Assembly: GCA_017163975.1 (NCBI GenBank)
Contig: JAFFSR010000366.1
Location: forward strand, 558,001-622,000
Direction of reading: 5' to 3'
Length of the DNA stretch: 64,000 nt
Source: Anastatus disparis
Taxonomy: Eukaryota > Arthropoda > Insecta > Hymenoptera > Eupelmidae
Below the pieces are notes generated by a model, which did not search any database, was not told the origin of the DNA, and saw only the letters and a program-made list of their open reading frames with translations. A program made the translations under genes and the position numbers. The stretch's first letter is position 1. Every line of letters starts with the position of its first letter. Positions 32,402 to 45,642 of the stretch are shown here, piece after piece.

Positions 32402-35400
32402 GGTTCAATGACAAAACATGTGTTTATTGTGATGTGAAACATTTTGCTTTCGAATATACTAAAAGTAACAATTTCTCCAATTGTTGACATAAAGGTAAAG
32501 TAGAATTGTTAGAAAATCCTCCTTACCCAGAACAATTAAAGTTTTTAGCAACTGAATTAACGGAATAAATTATTGATTTTCGACGAAATGTTAGGTTGTA
32601 CAATGATGCTTTAGCATTCGCAAATTTTGGTGCCAATTTTGATACTTTGCCGGGTAAAGGACCGCAAGTTATTAGAATGTGTGGACAAATTCACCATATT
32701 GTATATGCGTTACATCCTAATGAAGATGAAGCACGTAAATATGGACAATTATATATTTTAGATAATGAAATGGCAACGATTGAACGGAATAAGTTTAATA
32801 TAATTTTAACATTATTAAAACATTTAGATATCTTAATGAGAAACATTAACCCTTATGCTAAAGCCTATAAAATGATGCATAAAGTAGGAGAAAAAGAACT
32901 TCAACGATGTGCAAAAATCTATTGTCCTTCAAGAACTGTTACTATGTCCACTGTCCGCAATAATAATTTTGATAAAATAAATATAATTTACCTACCTGTA
33001 ATGAAGTTGCAGTAGTGTATGTTGGAGAAGACGATCTTCCTCCTATTAAATGTGATATTGTCATTTACTCTAAGTATGATAAACCAATTAGTATACCGAC
33101 AGTTAGCAAACATACAGATCCTAGGATATATCCACTTATTCATCTTAATGGTGGTTTTGAATGGATGCCAAATATGAAAAGTAAATTTGAAAAATCTTAT
33201 ATTTCAAATTTGTAATTTTATAATTATAGATTTAGTGTTAGAAATAAATTTAATCCATTCCTTAATTTGAAAAAATTATCTCAACAGTTCATTGTTGATG
33301 CGTTTGAAAAAGATGAAACCTACAGATTATATTTCATACGTGAAAACCAAAACGTATTAAGAAGTGATTGTTACAAAGGTGTTATGGACTATTTACATAA
33401 CAAAAAAGAATTAGATTCTTCAGAAATTGGAAAAATGGTAATATTACCGTCAAACTTTACAGAAAGTCCACGATTTTCAAAACAAAATTACATTGACTCA
33501 ATGACACTTGTAAATTATCATGATAAACCTGACCTTTTTGTAACTATGACCTATGACCCACATTGGAAAGAAATAACTGAAAACTTGAAAATTTATAGAT
33601 ATGCAATAGGTAAACCAGATAATATAACAAAAGTATTTTATCAAAAAGTAGAAGTATTCAAAAATTTAGTAATGAAAAAGGGAATATTAGGAAAATGTAT
33701 TGCATATAGTTATGTGATTAAATTTCAAAAACGAGGATTACCGCATATGCATATGTTGTTACTCTTAGATGAAAATGATGAATTTGATACTCCCGAAAAT
33801 GTTGATAAAATAATAAGTGCAGAAATCCCAAATAGAGATATTTATCAAAAATTATATAATATTGTTAAACAATTTATGATACGCGGTCCCTGTGGTATGC
33901 AAAATATAAATTGTCCGTGTATGGATGAAAGTACGAAACAATTCACCGAAAATTTTCCAAAAAAATTTAATTATACAACATTTAAATCCAATGGATATCC
34001 ACTATACAAACGTAAAAATGATGGCGTCAAAATAATTCTCAAGAATGAATTTACAGAAAGAATTGCAGATGATGGATTTGTTGTTTCTTATAATCCTTAC
34101 TTATTATTGCAATTTAATGCAAACATAAACGTAGAAGTTTGTTCCACTGTACAATGCATTAAATATTTATTCAAATACTGTTACTAAGGTCATGATTGTG
34201 CATATATTAAAATACATCAAGTAAATGTAGATTTTCAATCAGAAAATAAAGACACTTTTCAAAATGACAATCGTAAAAATGTTGAATATGAATATGACAA
34301 AACCCAACAATACATTAATACAGGATTATGTCCACCTCAAGCAATGCACAGATTATGAGAATATCCTTTACATATTATTTTACATACTATAAAACGTCTA
34401 AGCGTTCATGAAGAACATAATCAAAACGTATTTTTTAAAGAATGAAAAGAAGAAATGATCATGCAAAAAGATGTGAAAACAACTTTAACAGCATATTTTG
34501 AATTGAATAGAGAAGATTTTGAAGCACGAAATTACTTGTATTCAGAAATACCAAATTTTTATACATTTGATGAAAAACTGAGAAAGTGCAATAGAAGATA
34601 AAAAAAGAAAACCAATACTTAGTAGAATGTACTTAGTAAGTCCGAAAGATAGAGAACGTTATTTCATTAGGTCATTACTATTACATGTTAAAGGAGCCAC
34701 ATCTTTTGAAGCTTTGCGTACTGTTGATGATGTGATGTACGATTCGTTTTATGAGGCAGCTATGACAAAACAATTAATTAATGATAAAGAATGGGATAGA
34801 TGTTTGGAAGAAGCATCTTTGACAATTCCCTTATGCTCTTTGTGAATTATTTGCTTTCATTTGCATTCTTCATAATCCTATAAATGCACGAGATTTATAT
34901 GAAAATATAAAGATAAGTTATATTATCCTAAATACGAAAAATATATACGTGCAAATCTTGCATTGAATGTTATTAGAAATAATTTACAAGTCAATGGATT
35001 TTCTTTAAACGATTTTAATTTACCTAACATAAGCACATTTATAGAAGAAGATAATAATCAAACAATTTTAAATCATAATAATAATTTTCTTAATGAATTA
35101 GTAATGAAAATAAATTCTTTGAATGCTAAACAAAGGCAAATATTCAACTCTACTATAAAAAGTTTAAACAACCAAAGTAAAGAAAAATATATTTTTATAG
35201 ATGGACCAGGTGGAAGTGGAAAAAGTTATTTACTTATCGTTTTAATAGTTTATTCCAAATATCATACTATACATTATTTATGTGTAGCTTGGACAGCTAT
35301 AGCAGCGAATTCATTAGTTGATGGAAAAACCATGCATATATTATTTAAACTACCGATAGCAGATTATACAACGTAAAGGCAAACAATTAAAGGGAACACA

Positions 35401-35625
35401 AATAATTATTTGGAATGAAATATCTATGGCTTCAAAATTTGCTTTTGAAGCAGTTGATCGTCTTTTTCAAGATTTATGCGATGTAAACCAACACCTTGAT
35501 GTAAAACTGTAATTGAATCAGGAGATTTCAGGCAAACATTGCCAATTGTACGACATGGAAGCTGTATGAACATTATTAAAAATTCAGTTGAATTTAGTTT
35601 ATTATGGCAGAATTTAGAGCCTAAA
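32402..35625 (+). pseudogene. Helitron Rep/PIF1-helicase gene (zinc finger, HUH nuclease, helicase)
   Basis: The region begins with a zinc-finger-like CVYCDVKHF...HKGKVEL (32420-32495, one Cys codon now TGA). The N-terminal domain follows (FANFGANFDTLPGKGP, INPYAKAYKMMH, YVGEDDLPP). The Rep domain has the HUH motif in KRGLPHMHMLLL (about 33733-33765) and the catalytic-tyrosine region IKYLFKYCY (about 34157), where the next Lys codon is TAA. MYLVSPKDRERYFIR and FEALRTVDDVMY follow. The helicase starts at about 35100 with LNAKQRQIF, Walker A GPGGSGKSY (about 35203) and Walker B-like IIWNEISMA. It stops at LLWQN where the array begins. Several stops and frameshifts are present. This is the best-preserved Helitron gene in the window. 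Confidence 0.85.
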
Positions 35626-36920
35626 ATAGAGAGCCAAAGTAAATGTTAGAATCAAAAAAATATTGGGCTCAAAAAAATATACAGATCAAGAAAATATAAT
35701 AATAAAAAAATATTGGGCCCAATAAAATGTTTAAAAAAAATTGGGCTTAGAAAAATATAAAGCCAAGAATATATAAGAATCAGAAAAATATAAGATTAAA
35801 AAAAATATTAAGCCTAAAAAAAATATAGAGCTCGAGAACATATGAGAATGAAAAAAAATAGAGCTCAATTAAAATAAAAATAAAAAAAAATATTAAGATC
35901 GAAAAAATAAAAGAATCAGATAAATATTGGACCCCAAAAAATATAGAGACAAAAAAATATAATAATAAAAAACATATAGCGCCCAAGAAAACATAAGAAT
36001 CGAAAAAATTTTAGGCCAAAAAAAATATAGAGCCCAAGAAAATATAAGGACTCGAAAAATGTAGGTCATAAAATATATGAGACCCAGGAAAATAGAGCTA
36101 AATAAAATAAAGAATCCAAAAAAATTACAAAACCCAAGAAAATATCAATTTTGAAAAAATATTGGGCACAAAAAATATAGAGCCCAATAAATTATTGGGC
36201 ACTGTATTTTTTTGGGCCCAAGAAAATAAAAAGCCCGAAAAAATATAGAGCCTAGAAAAATAGAAAGCCCAAAAAAATAAAAAGCCAAAAAAAAAATATA
36301 AGGCCCAGACAAATATAAAGGTTTATGAAATACAGGACCCAAAAAAATTATTAAACCCAAGAAAATATAAATTAAAAAAAATATTGGGCCCAAGAATATG
36401 AAGCTCAGGAATATGTAAGAATTGAATAAGTATTAGGCCCAAAAAAATATAGAGGCCAAGAATATATGAGAATCGACAAAATATAAGGCCCAAAAAATAT
36501 AAAGCCCAAAAGAATATAGTGACTAGAAAAATATTAGGCCCAAAAAAATAGAGCCCAAGAATGTATAAGAATCGACAAAATATAAGGCCCAAAAATATTA
36601 AGCCAAGAAAAATATAAGGCCCAGAAAAATATAGAGCTAAATAAAATATAGGACCTAAAAAAATTAAAGTACCCAAGAAAATATAAAGTAAAAAAAATCC
36701 TAAGCCCAAAAAATATAAGATTCAAAAAAATATTGTGCCCAAGAAAATATAAGACCCAAAAAAATATAAAGCAAAAAAAATATAGAGACCAAAAAATATA
36801 AGGCCCAGAAAAATATAGAGCTAAATAAAATATAAGACCCAAAAAAATTATAAAGCCCAAAAAATTATAAGGCCCGAAGAAAATAGGACTAAAAAAATGT
36901 AGGGCCAAAAATATATACAG

Positions 36921-38805
36921 CCCAGAAAAATAGAGCTAAAAAAATATAGAACGTAAAAAATTATAAAACCCAAGAAAATATCAATTTTGAAAAAATATTG
37001 GACCTGAAAAAATATGTAGCCCAAAATTATATATATATTGAAAAATATTAGGCCCGAAAAATATAGAGCCCAAGAAAATAGAAAGCCGAAAAAAAATATA
37101 GGGCCCAAAAAAATATAAAGCCAGAAAAATATGGGGCCCAAAGAAAATATAAGGCCCAAAAAATTATAAAGCTAGAAAAAATATAGACCAAAAAATATAA
37201 GACCCAGAAAAATATAGAGCTAAATAAAATATAAGACACAAAAAAATTATAGAACCCAAAAAAATATAAATTTTAAAAAAATATCGGGCCCAAAAAAATA
37301 TAAGATTAAAAAGATATTGTGCCCGAAGAAATTTACAGCCCAAGAATATTTAAGAATCGAAAAAATAAAAGACTCAAAAATATAAAGCCCAAAAAATATG
37401 AAGTCAAAAAAAATATAAGGCCCAGACAAATATAGAGGTTTATGAAATACAGGACCCAAAAAAATTATTAAACCCAAGAAAATATAAATTAAAAAAAAAT
37501 ATTGGGCCCAAGAATATGAAGCTCAGGAATATATAAGAATTGAATAAGTATTAGGCCCAAAAAAATATAGAGGCCAAGAATATATAAGAATCGACAAAAT
37601 ATAAGGCCCGAAAATATAAATCCCAAAAAATATAAAGCCAAAAAAAATATAAGGCCCAGAAAAATATAGAGCTAAATAAAATATAGGACCTAAGAAAATT
37701 ATAGAACCCAAGAAATTATAAGGCCCGATGAAAATAGGACTGAAAAAATGTAGGGCCAAAAATATACACAGCCCAGAAAAATAGAGCTAAAAAAATATAG
37801 AACGTAGAAAAATTATAAAACCCAAGAAAATATCAATTTCGAAAAAATATTGGACCCAAAAAATATAGAGCCCAAAATTATATATATATTAAAAAATATT
37901 AGGCCCGAAAAATATAGAGCCCAAGAAAATAAAAAGCCGAAAAAAAATATAGGGCCCAAAAACATATAAAGCCCAAATAATATTAGTCCTATAAAAATAT
38001 TGGGCCCAAAAAAAATATAAGGCCCAAAAAATTATAAAGCTAGAAAAAATATAGACCAAAATAATATAAGACCCAGAAAAATATAGAGCTAAATTAAATA
38101 TGGGACCTAAAAAAATTATAGAACCCAAGAAAATATAATTAAAAAAAAATATTAGGCCCAAAAAAATATGATATTTAAAAAAATATTGGGCCCAAAAAAA
38201 AAGGCCCGAGAAAATATAAAGCCAAAAAAAATATAGAGATCGAAAAATATGAGGGCCAGAAAAATATGGAGCTAAATAAAATATGGGGCCCAGAAAATAT
38301 AAGGCCCAGAATAATATAGAGCTAAATAAAATATAGGACCCAAAAAAATTATAAAGCCAAAGGAAATATAAATTAAAGAAAAATATTGGGCCCAAAAACA
38401 TATAAGATTCAAAAAAATATTGGGCTTGAAAAATTTAGAGCCAGAGAAAATGTAGGAATCGAAAAAAAATTTGGCCTAAAAAAATTAGAACCCAAGACAA
38501 TATAAAACCCAAAGAAAATAGAATTAAAAAAAAATAGGGCCCGAAAAGCATAGGACTCAGAAAAATTTAAAACTAAATAAAATATAGGATTAAAAAAAAA
38601 TCATAGAACCCAAGAAAATATAAATTAAAAAAATATATTGGGCCCAAGAATATAAAGTACAAGAATATATAAGAATTGAATAAATATTAGGCCCAAAAAA
38701 TATAAAGCCCAAGAATACATAAAAATCGAAAAAATTTTGGGCCCAAAAAATATAAGGCCCAAAGAAAATAGGACGCAAAAAATGTAGGGCCTCAAATATA
38801 TAAGG
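36921..38805. repeat. Tandem duplication, first copy (1,885 bp)
   Basis: The block starts GCCCAGAAAAATAGAGCT and matches the next block base for base, apart from two differences that I noticed. It lies inside the GCCCA array. Confidence 0.85.
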
Positions 38806-40691
38806 CCCAGAAAAATAGAGCTAAAAAAATATAGAACGTAAAAAATTATAAAACCCAAGAAAATATCAATTTTGAAAAAATATTGGACCTGAAAAAATAT
38901 GTAGCCCAAAATTATATATATATTGAAAAATATTAGGCCCGAAAAATATAGAGCCCAAGAAAATAGAAAGCCGAAAAAAAATATAGGGCCCAAAAAAATA
39001 TAAAGCCAGAAAAATATGGGGCCCAAAGAAAATATAAGGCCCAAAAAATTATAAAGCTAGAAAAAATATAGACCAAAAAATATAAGACCCAGAAAAATAT
39101 AGAGCTAAATAAAATATAAGACACAAAAAAATTATAGAACCCAAAAAAATATAAATTTTAAAAAAATATCGGGCCCAAAAAAATATAAGATTAAAAAGAT
39201 ATTGTGCCCGAAGAAATTTACAGCCCAAGAATATTTAAGAATCGAAAAAATAAAAGACTCAAAAATATAAAGCCCAAAAAATATGAAGTCAAAAAAAATA
39301 TAAGGCCCAGACAAATATAGAGGTTTATGAAATACAGGACCCAAAAAAATTATTAAACCCAAGAAAATATAAATTAAAAAAAAATATTGGGCCCAAGAAT
39401 ATGAAGCTCAGGAATATATAAGAATTGAATAAGTATTAGGCCCAAAAAAATATAGAGGCCAAGAATATATAAGAATCGACAAAATATAAGGCCCGAAAAT
39501 ATAAATCCCAAAAAATATAAAGCCAAAAAAAATATAAGGCCCAGAAAAATATAGAGCTAAATAAAATATAGGACCTAAGAAAATTATAGAACCCAAGAAA
39601 TTATAAGGCCCGATGAAAATAGGACTGAAAAAATGTAGGGCCAAAAATATACACAGCCCAGAAAAATAGAGCTAAAAAAATATAGAACGTAGAAAAATTA
39701 TAAAACCCAAGAAAATATCAATTTCGAAAAAATATTGGACCCAAAAAAATATAGAGCCCAAAATTATATATATATTAAAAAATATTAGGCCCGAAAAATA
39801 TAGAGCCCAAGAAAATAAAAAGCCGAAAAAAAATATAGGGCCCAAAAACATATAAAGCCCAAATAATATTAGTCCTATAAAAATATTGGGCCCAAAAAAA
39901 ATATAAGGCCCAAAAAATTATAAAGCTAGAAAAAATATAGACCAAAATAATATAAGACCCAGAAAAATATAGAGCTAAATTAAATATGGGACCTAAAAAA
40001 ATTATAGAACCCAAGAAAATATAATTAAAAAAAAATATTAGGCCCAAAAAAATATGATATTTAAAAAAATATTGGGCCCAAAAAAAAAGGCCCGAGAAAA
40101 TATAAAGCCAAAAAAAATATAGAGATCGAAAAATATGAGGGCCAGAAAAATATGGAGCTAAATAAAATATGGGGCCCAGAAAATATAAGGCCCAGAATAA
40201 TATAGAGCTAAATAAAATATAGGACCCAAAAAAATTATAAAGCCAAAGGAAATATAAATTAAAGAAAAATATTGGGCCCAAAAACATATAAGATTCAAAA
40301 AAATATTGGGCTTGAAAAATTTAGAGCCAGAGAAAATGTAGGAATCGAAAAAAAATTTGGCCTAAAAAAATTAGAACCCAAGACAATATAAAACCCAAAG
40401 AAAATAGAATTAAAAAAAAATAGGGCCCGAAAAGCATAGGACTCAGAAAAATTTAAAACTAAATAAAATATAGGATTAAAAAAAAACCATAGAACCCAAG
40501 AAAATATAAATTAAAAAAATATATTGGGCCCAAGAATATAAAGTACAAGAATATATAAGAATTGAATAAATATTAGGCCCAAAAAATATAAAGCCCAAGA
40601 ATACATAAAAATCGAAAAAATTTTGGGCCCAAAAAATATAAGGCCCAAAGAAAATAGGACGCAAAAAATGTAGGGCCTCAAATATATAAGG
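38806..40691. repeat. Tandem duplication, second copy (1,886 bp)
   Basis: This is the partner of 36921-38805. I noticed one inserted A near 39750 and a T-to-C change at about 40490. The shared start GCCCAGAAAAATAGAGCT appears a third time at about 40692, which is the junction expected from unequal crossing over. Confidence 0.85.
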
Positions 40692-42390
40692 CCCAGAAAA
40701 ATAGAGCTTAATAAAATATAGAACCCAAAAAAATTATAAAACTCAAGAAAATATCAATTTCGAAAGAATATAAAGCCCAATAATATATGAAAATTGAAAG
40801 ATATTAGGCCCGAAAAATATAGAGCCCGAGAAAATAGAAAGCCTCAAAAAAATATAGGGCCCGAAAAAATATAAAGCCCAAAAAAATTATAGAACCCAAG
40901 AAAATATCAATTTTAAAAAATATCGGGCCTAAGAAAATATAACATTCAAAAAAATATTGGGCTCAAAAAAATATATAGCCCAAGAATATATAAGAATCAA
41001 ATAAATATATGGCCCAAAAATATAAAGCTTAAAAAATATAAGGCCCTAAAGAATATAGTGACCAAAAGAATATTTGGCCCAAAAAAATAGAGCCAAAGAA
41101 TATATAAGAATCGACAAAATATAAGGCCCAAAAATATAAATCCAAAAAAATATAAAGCCCAAAAAAATATAAAGACCAAAAAAATATAAGGTCCAGAATA
41201 ATATAGAGCTAAATAAAATATAGGACCCAAAAAAATTGTAAAACCCAAAAAAATATAAATTTAAAATAAATATTAGGCCCAAAAAGATATAAGATTTAGA
41301 AAAATAATGGGCCTAACAATAAAGGGCCCAAACAAATATAAAGCCAAAAAAAATATAGAGACCATAAAATATAAGGCCCAGAAAAGTATAGAGCTAAATA
41401 AAATATAGGGCTCAGAAAATATGAGGCCCAGAAAAATATAGAGCTAAATAAAATATAGGACCCACAATAATTATAGAACCAAAGAAAATATCAATTTTAA
41501 AAAATATCGAGCTTAAGAAAATATAAAATTCAAAAAAATGTTGGGCCCAAAAAAATATAGAGCCCAAGAATATATAAGAATCGAATAAATATAAGGCCCA
41601 AAAAATATAAAGCCTAAAAAATATAAGGACCTAAAGAATATAGTGAGCAAAAGAATATTAGGCCCAAGAATATACAAGAATCGACAAAATTTAAGGCCCA
41701 AAAATATAAATCCCAAAAAGTATAAAGCCCAAAAAAATATAGAGACCAAAAAAATATAAGGTCCAGAAAAATATAGAGATAAATAAAATATGGGACCCAA
41801 AAAAATTGTAAAACCCAAGAAAATATAAATTTTTAAAAAATATCGGGCCTAAAAAGATATAAGATTCAAAAAAATATTGGGCCTTACAAAAAAGGGCCCA
41901 AAAAAATATAAAGCCAAAAAAATGTAGAGACCAAAAAATATAAGGCCCAGAAAAATATAGAGCTAAATAAAATATAGGACTCAGAAAATATGAGGCCCAG
42001 AAAAATATAAAGCCAAATAAAATATAGGACCCACAAAAATTATAGAACCAAATAAAATATAAATTAAAAAAAAATTTTGGGCCAAAAAAAATATAAGATT
42101 CAAAAAATTATTAGGCCTAAAAAATATAGAGCCCAAAAATATATAAGAATCGAAAAAATATAAGTCCCAAAAAATATAAAGCCCAAAAGAATATAGTGAC
42201 CAAAAAAATATTGAGCCCAAAAAAATATAGGGCGTTGGAAAATATAAGGCCCAAAAAAATATAGAGACCAAAAAAATATTAGGCCCAAAAAAAATGGAGA
42301 CTAAAAAAATATTGGGCCCAAAAAAATATAAGACCCAAAAAGATGTGGCCCAAAACGATGCTTATGACTAATGAGGACTAATTATATAGG

Positions 42391-42935
42391 GCCCAATTGA
42401 AAATTGCTACTTTTATTGCCAAAAGATTATACACATTTAACAAATGCGGAGAACCGTAGAAACGGAAAAAAAAGTGGTTTCACTTTAATATAATATAGGA
42501 TTATCGTTTTTCATAGGAATCATTTCCATTGAAAAACATAACAATTCTAATCGATCCATCGCATTTATCATATTAAAAGTTTTTTTTATTTGTAAGGTAG
42601 CAAACAAGTAAATGAGTAATGAAATGCTTAAAAAAATGGTGTAACTTTATTTTAGTGTGACTTTATTTATAAAAAAAACATGAAAGAAACGCGTAAAAAT
42701 AAAACACATGAAAATAACGCATAAAATTAAAAATGAAAACTCAAAGAAATAGAAACAGTAAAAATTATATGACGTCACGATTGATTATAGTATCGTGACG
42801 TCATTTACGCTGACGCTATATTTATATACATAAAAATTGTATTAACTTATCCGACTACAACTTTTGCAATTCATAATATTTTAGAAAACAAAAAAATATG
42901 GGTCTTTTATTTTTTCGTATTCTACCTGACGGATA
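42391..42935. other. AT-rich sequence with no gene recognised
   Basis: No coding frame and no Helitron 3' end could be recognised after the array. The only structure is the pair of CRE-like palindromes at 42770-42803. Confidence 0.5.
42770..42803. repeat. Inverted repeat made of two TGACGTCA palindromes
   Basis: TGACGTCACGAT and ATCGTGACGTCA form an inverted repeat around a 10-bp spacer. Each half holds the cAMP-response-element palindrome TGACGTCA. Whether any factor binds is unknown. Confidence 0.6.
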
Positions 42936-42939
42936 TAAT

Positions 42940-44030
42940 GCATATTTTTATGCGATGGTCCAATTGTAAAGCATGTTGATTTGCGCTTTAATACTGAATG
43001 AATCCGTGATAATATTTTTGGCTCTAGAAACTCATTAATTTCGATTTGAATTCGTAAGTGAAAAATCACATTAAATATCATTTAAACAATTCACTATTTA
43101 AGTCTATTCAAATTCATTTAAGTTTGATGTTGATTAGAAACATTTAAATCAATATATCCATATGCAACGATGATACTTGATAGGAATTGATTAATTTCCC
43201 AATGTTCAATTCATACATTTATACCATAAATTCTTTACTATTTACTAGGAACCTATTGATATTGATTCGAATTTGTGTTAAAAAATCTAAATCGATCTAA
43301 TTTAATATCATCCACGATTAAAGTTAATTTATCTTGATCGAAGTTTGATGCTGATTGGACATACTTACATCGATATATTCTTACAATTATTAAATTGGGT
43401 ACGAGTCAATGCTTTTTTCAATTTTCAATTAAATTATTAAAGCTTATAAACTTTTTAACTTTAGAATACTATTTATTTAGATTCTAAATCACTGGTTCAA
43501 AATTTAATAAAATCTTATTAAATACTCTTTACCATGAATGTAAAAGGCTGATTAAAGTTTTATATTGATTGGAAACTATAAGATGAAAATCCCTATACGC
43601 AACGCTTAAATTGTATAGCATGTTTATTTCTGCTTTAATACACAATGAATTCGTCCAAACCGATAATTTTTTGACAATAGGAACTCATTAATGTCGATTC
43701 AAATTTGTCGTAGAAATAGCATTTAATCTCATTTAAATAATGTACTATTCAAGTGAATTCAAATTCATGAAAGTTTGCTGCTAATTGAAAACATTCAAAT
43801 TGATAGATACATACGCAAGTATAATACTCAATACAAACTGATTCACTTTCCAATGCTCAATTTATACATTTCTACCCCATAAACTCTTTGATAAAAAGAA
43901 CTTATTAATGTCAATTTGAATCCATAGGAAAAAACTCTAATTAATCTTATTTAATATTATTCACGATTTATGTTGATTCTATTCGATTAAAGTTTAATAT
44001 TTGTTGGATACATTTAGATGGATCCTAAGC
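42940..44030. repeat. Diverged tandem repeat of about 650 bp
   Basis: AACTCATTAATTTCGATT (about 43028) recurs as AACTCATTAATGTCGATT (about 43680). The segment with CCCAATGTTCAATTCATACA (about 43198) recurs as TCCAATGCTCAATTTATACA (about 43849). The corresponding offsets are about 650 bp. Related shorter segments occur within each unit. There is no coding frame. Confidence 0.6.
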
Positions 44031-45594
44031 GAGAATGAAATTTGCTAAAAGTTAGCTAAAATTTATATTAATTTTAATTATTAATTAATTATTTATTCTA
44101 CTATATAATTTAAAGTATAGGTTTGAAAATCTCATCTTGAAAAAGCTAAATTGAAGTTGAATAATCGAATGATTGAATTTAAATTTTGTCACATCAAAAT
44201 CGAACACTTGAATATAGTCTTTATAAATTTAATTTAATTTTTATTTAATTTTGTAAAAAAGCATCGACATCACAGTTTTCCAAATTTTTTATTCTTGATT
44301 CAAAAATGTTTCAAATATCTATTTATTACTGCCTTCCGTTTTTACTAATAGTCCAGTCATTGAAGCATTTCAGCTTGAAATTTTGTCGGTTAGGATAGAT
44401 TAACATGAAAATTTGTCAGTAGGTAAAGAATAGTCCAAAAAACAAAAGTTATATAATGCCGATGTGCGCTTTTGCCCAGGGGGCGGGAGCCGCCCCTTCT
44501 GGGGGGCGGTGAGAAAAAAAAAAAAAAAAAACCCATATAATTCGATGTAAAAATCAATTTAAAGCAAAAAGTTTTTTATGAGTTTTTTTGTTAAATGAAT
44601 ACTTTTCGAGTTATAGGTGATTGAAAACATAGATTTTTAGTGTAAAAAAGCATGTTTTTTGAAGGTTTTTCATGAAATAACTTGAAAAGTTTTAATTTTA
44701 TCAAAAAACTTATTAGAAAAAAAAATGAAGCTTGTAAAAAAACAAAACGATTCCATTTTTAATCATTATTTTATATACAATACATAACGAATTATAAATT
44801 ATTGAATATTAATACTGTTACGCTTGAAACTTTAAGAGCAATATTCAACGTTAAATAACAGAAAAATGGCATACTTTTTGAGGAAAATGTATATAATATT
44901 TTTTGAAGGTATTGAGATCACCTTTTAAATTAATTTTGTTTCAAGTCAAAAGTATAAAAATTAAAGGAGTTACAAGAAAAATAAAATTATTTTATATAGT
45001 TTGACAATAAAATTTCAATATTAAAACCACTGTCATTAAGACAGGTTTTGAAATATAAAGAAATCCTTTTAGGGTTTATCTCATTCAGGTACCAACTATG
45101 TGTTATTTTTCAAAAATTCATCCTTTTTTTAAAATATCTCAATAATTAACAGATGTACGTAAAAAGTACTAAAGTTAAAAAATATAGCTTTTTTTTCATG
45201 AATATTTTGCTATTTTTTTTATTTTTGTCTGATAAAAATCAACTGAGATATTAGTGTTAGAATTCTGTAATCAGAGCCAAGTACCACCTATTTTTGGTCC
45301 TTCAAACTAAAAAATCTCAAAAAATAAAACTTTTTAAAAATTTATATTTACATGACTTAAAGATGATACAATTACCTACAGAATCCATTTTGGAGCAATT
45401 AAAAGGCTTAAAAATTAGCGGAGTTATCATAAAAAAATCAATTGTACTTTTTCGGTAAAATTTTCGGAGCGCATAAATTCGTTTATTTTCGAGTATTTCA
45501 GATACATACATATAAATATTTTACAGCTTCTTTAAGTCTGTACCGTAGATAGCTTCTATTCTTTTCAGTTCCTATATGTATATTTTGTAAGTGG

Positions 45595-45597
<3 letters not shown>

Positions 45598-45640
<43 letters not shown>
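45598..45640. repeat. (TA)n microsatellite
   Basis: A TA tract inside the TIR element. A (GT)n tract follows at about 45774-45796. Confidence 0.9.

Positions 45641-45642
<2 letters not shown>

Larger units (their letters stand above)
27326..35625 (+). mobile_element. Helitron copy 4, nearly full coding region, 3' end replaced by an array
   Basis: In order on the plus strand lie a Ulp1-like cysteine protease, lysine-rich coiled-coil repeats, a zinc finger, the Helitron N-terminal and Rep domain, and the PIF1 helicase up to the region after the Walker B motif. Three insertions (28247-28649, 28821-30638 and 30818-31514) can be lifted out and leave continuous codons, so the segments belonged to one transcription unit or element. 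The 5' terminus was not identified. The 3' part is lost where the GCCCA array starts. Confidence 0.7.
35626..42390. repeat. 6.8-kb array of short GCCCA/GGCCC units
   Basis: Units of about 18-20 bp resembling AAAAATATAGAGCCCA, AAAATATAAGGCCCA and AAAATATTGGGCCCA fill the interval without interruption. Runs of A and TATA alternate with GCCC or GGGCCC. Blocks of several units repeat at higher order, for example about 36300-36600 against 37420-37620, and the 1,885-bp duplication. Minus-strand frames full of FLGPIFF are a by-product of the 18-bp rhythm and not genes. The array starts directly in the helicase codons at 35625. Confidence 0.85.

Noticed and set aside
35780..42288. Many overlapping minus-strand frames coding for Phe/Leu/Gly/Tyr-rich peptides
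   Set aside because: They arise because the array unit is close to 18 bp and lacks stops on that strand. They have no starts or signals of their own and change frame with each irregular unit.
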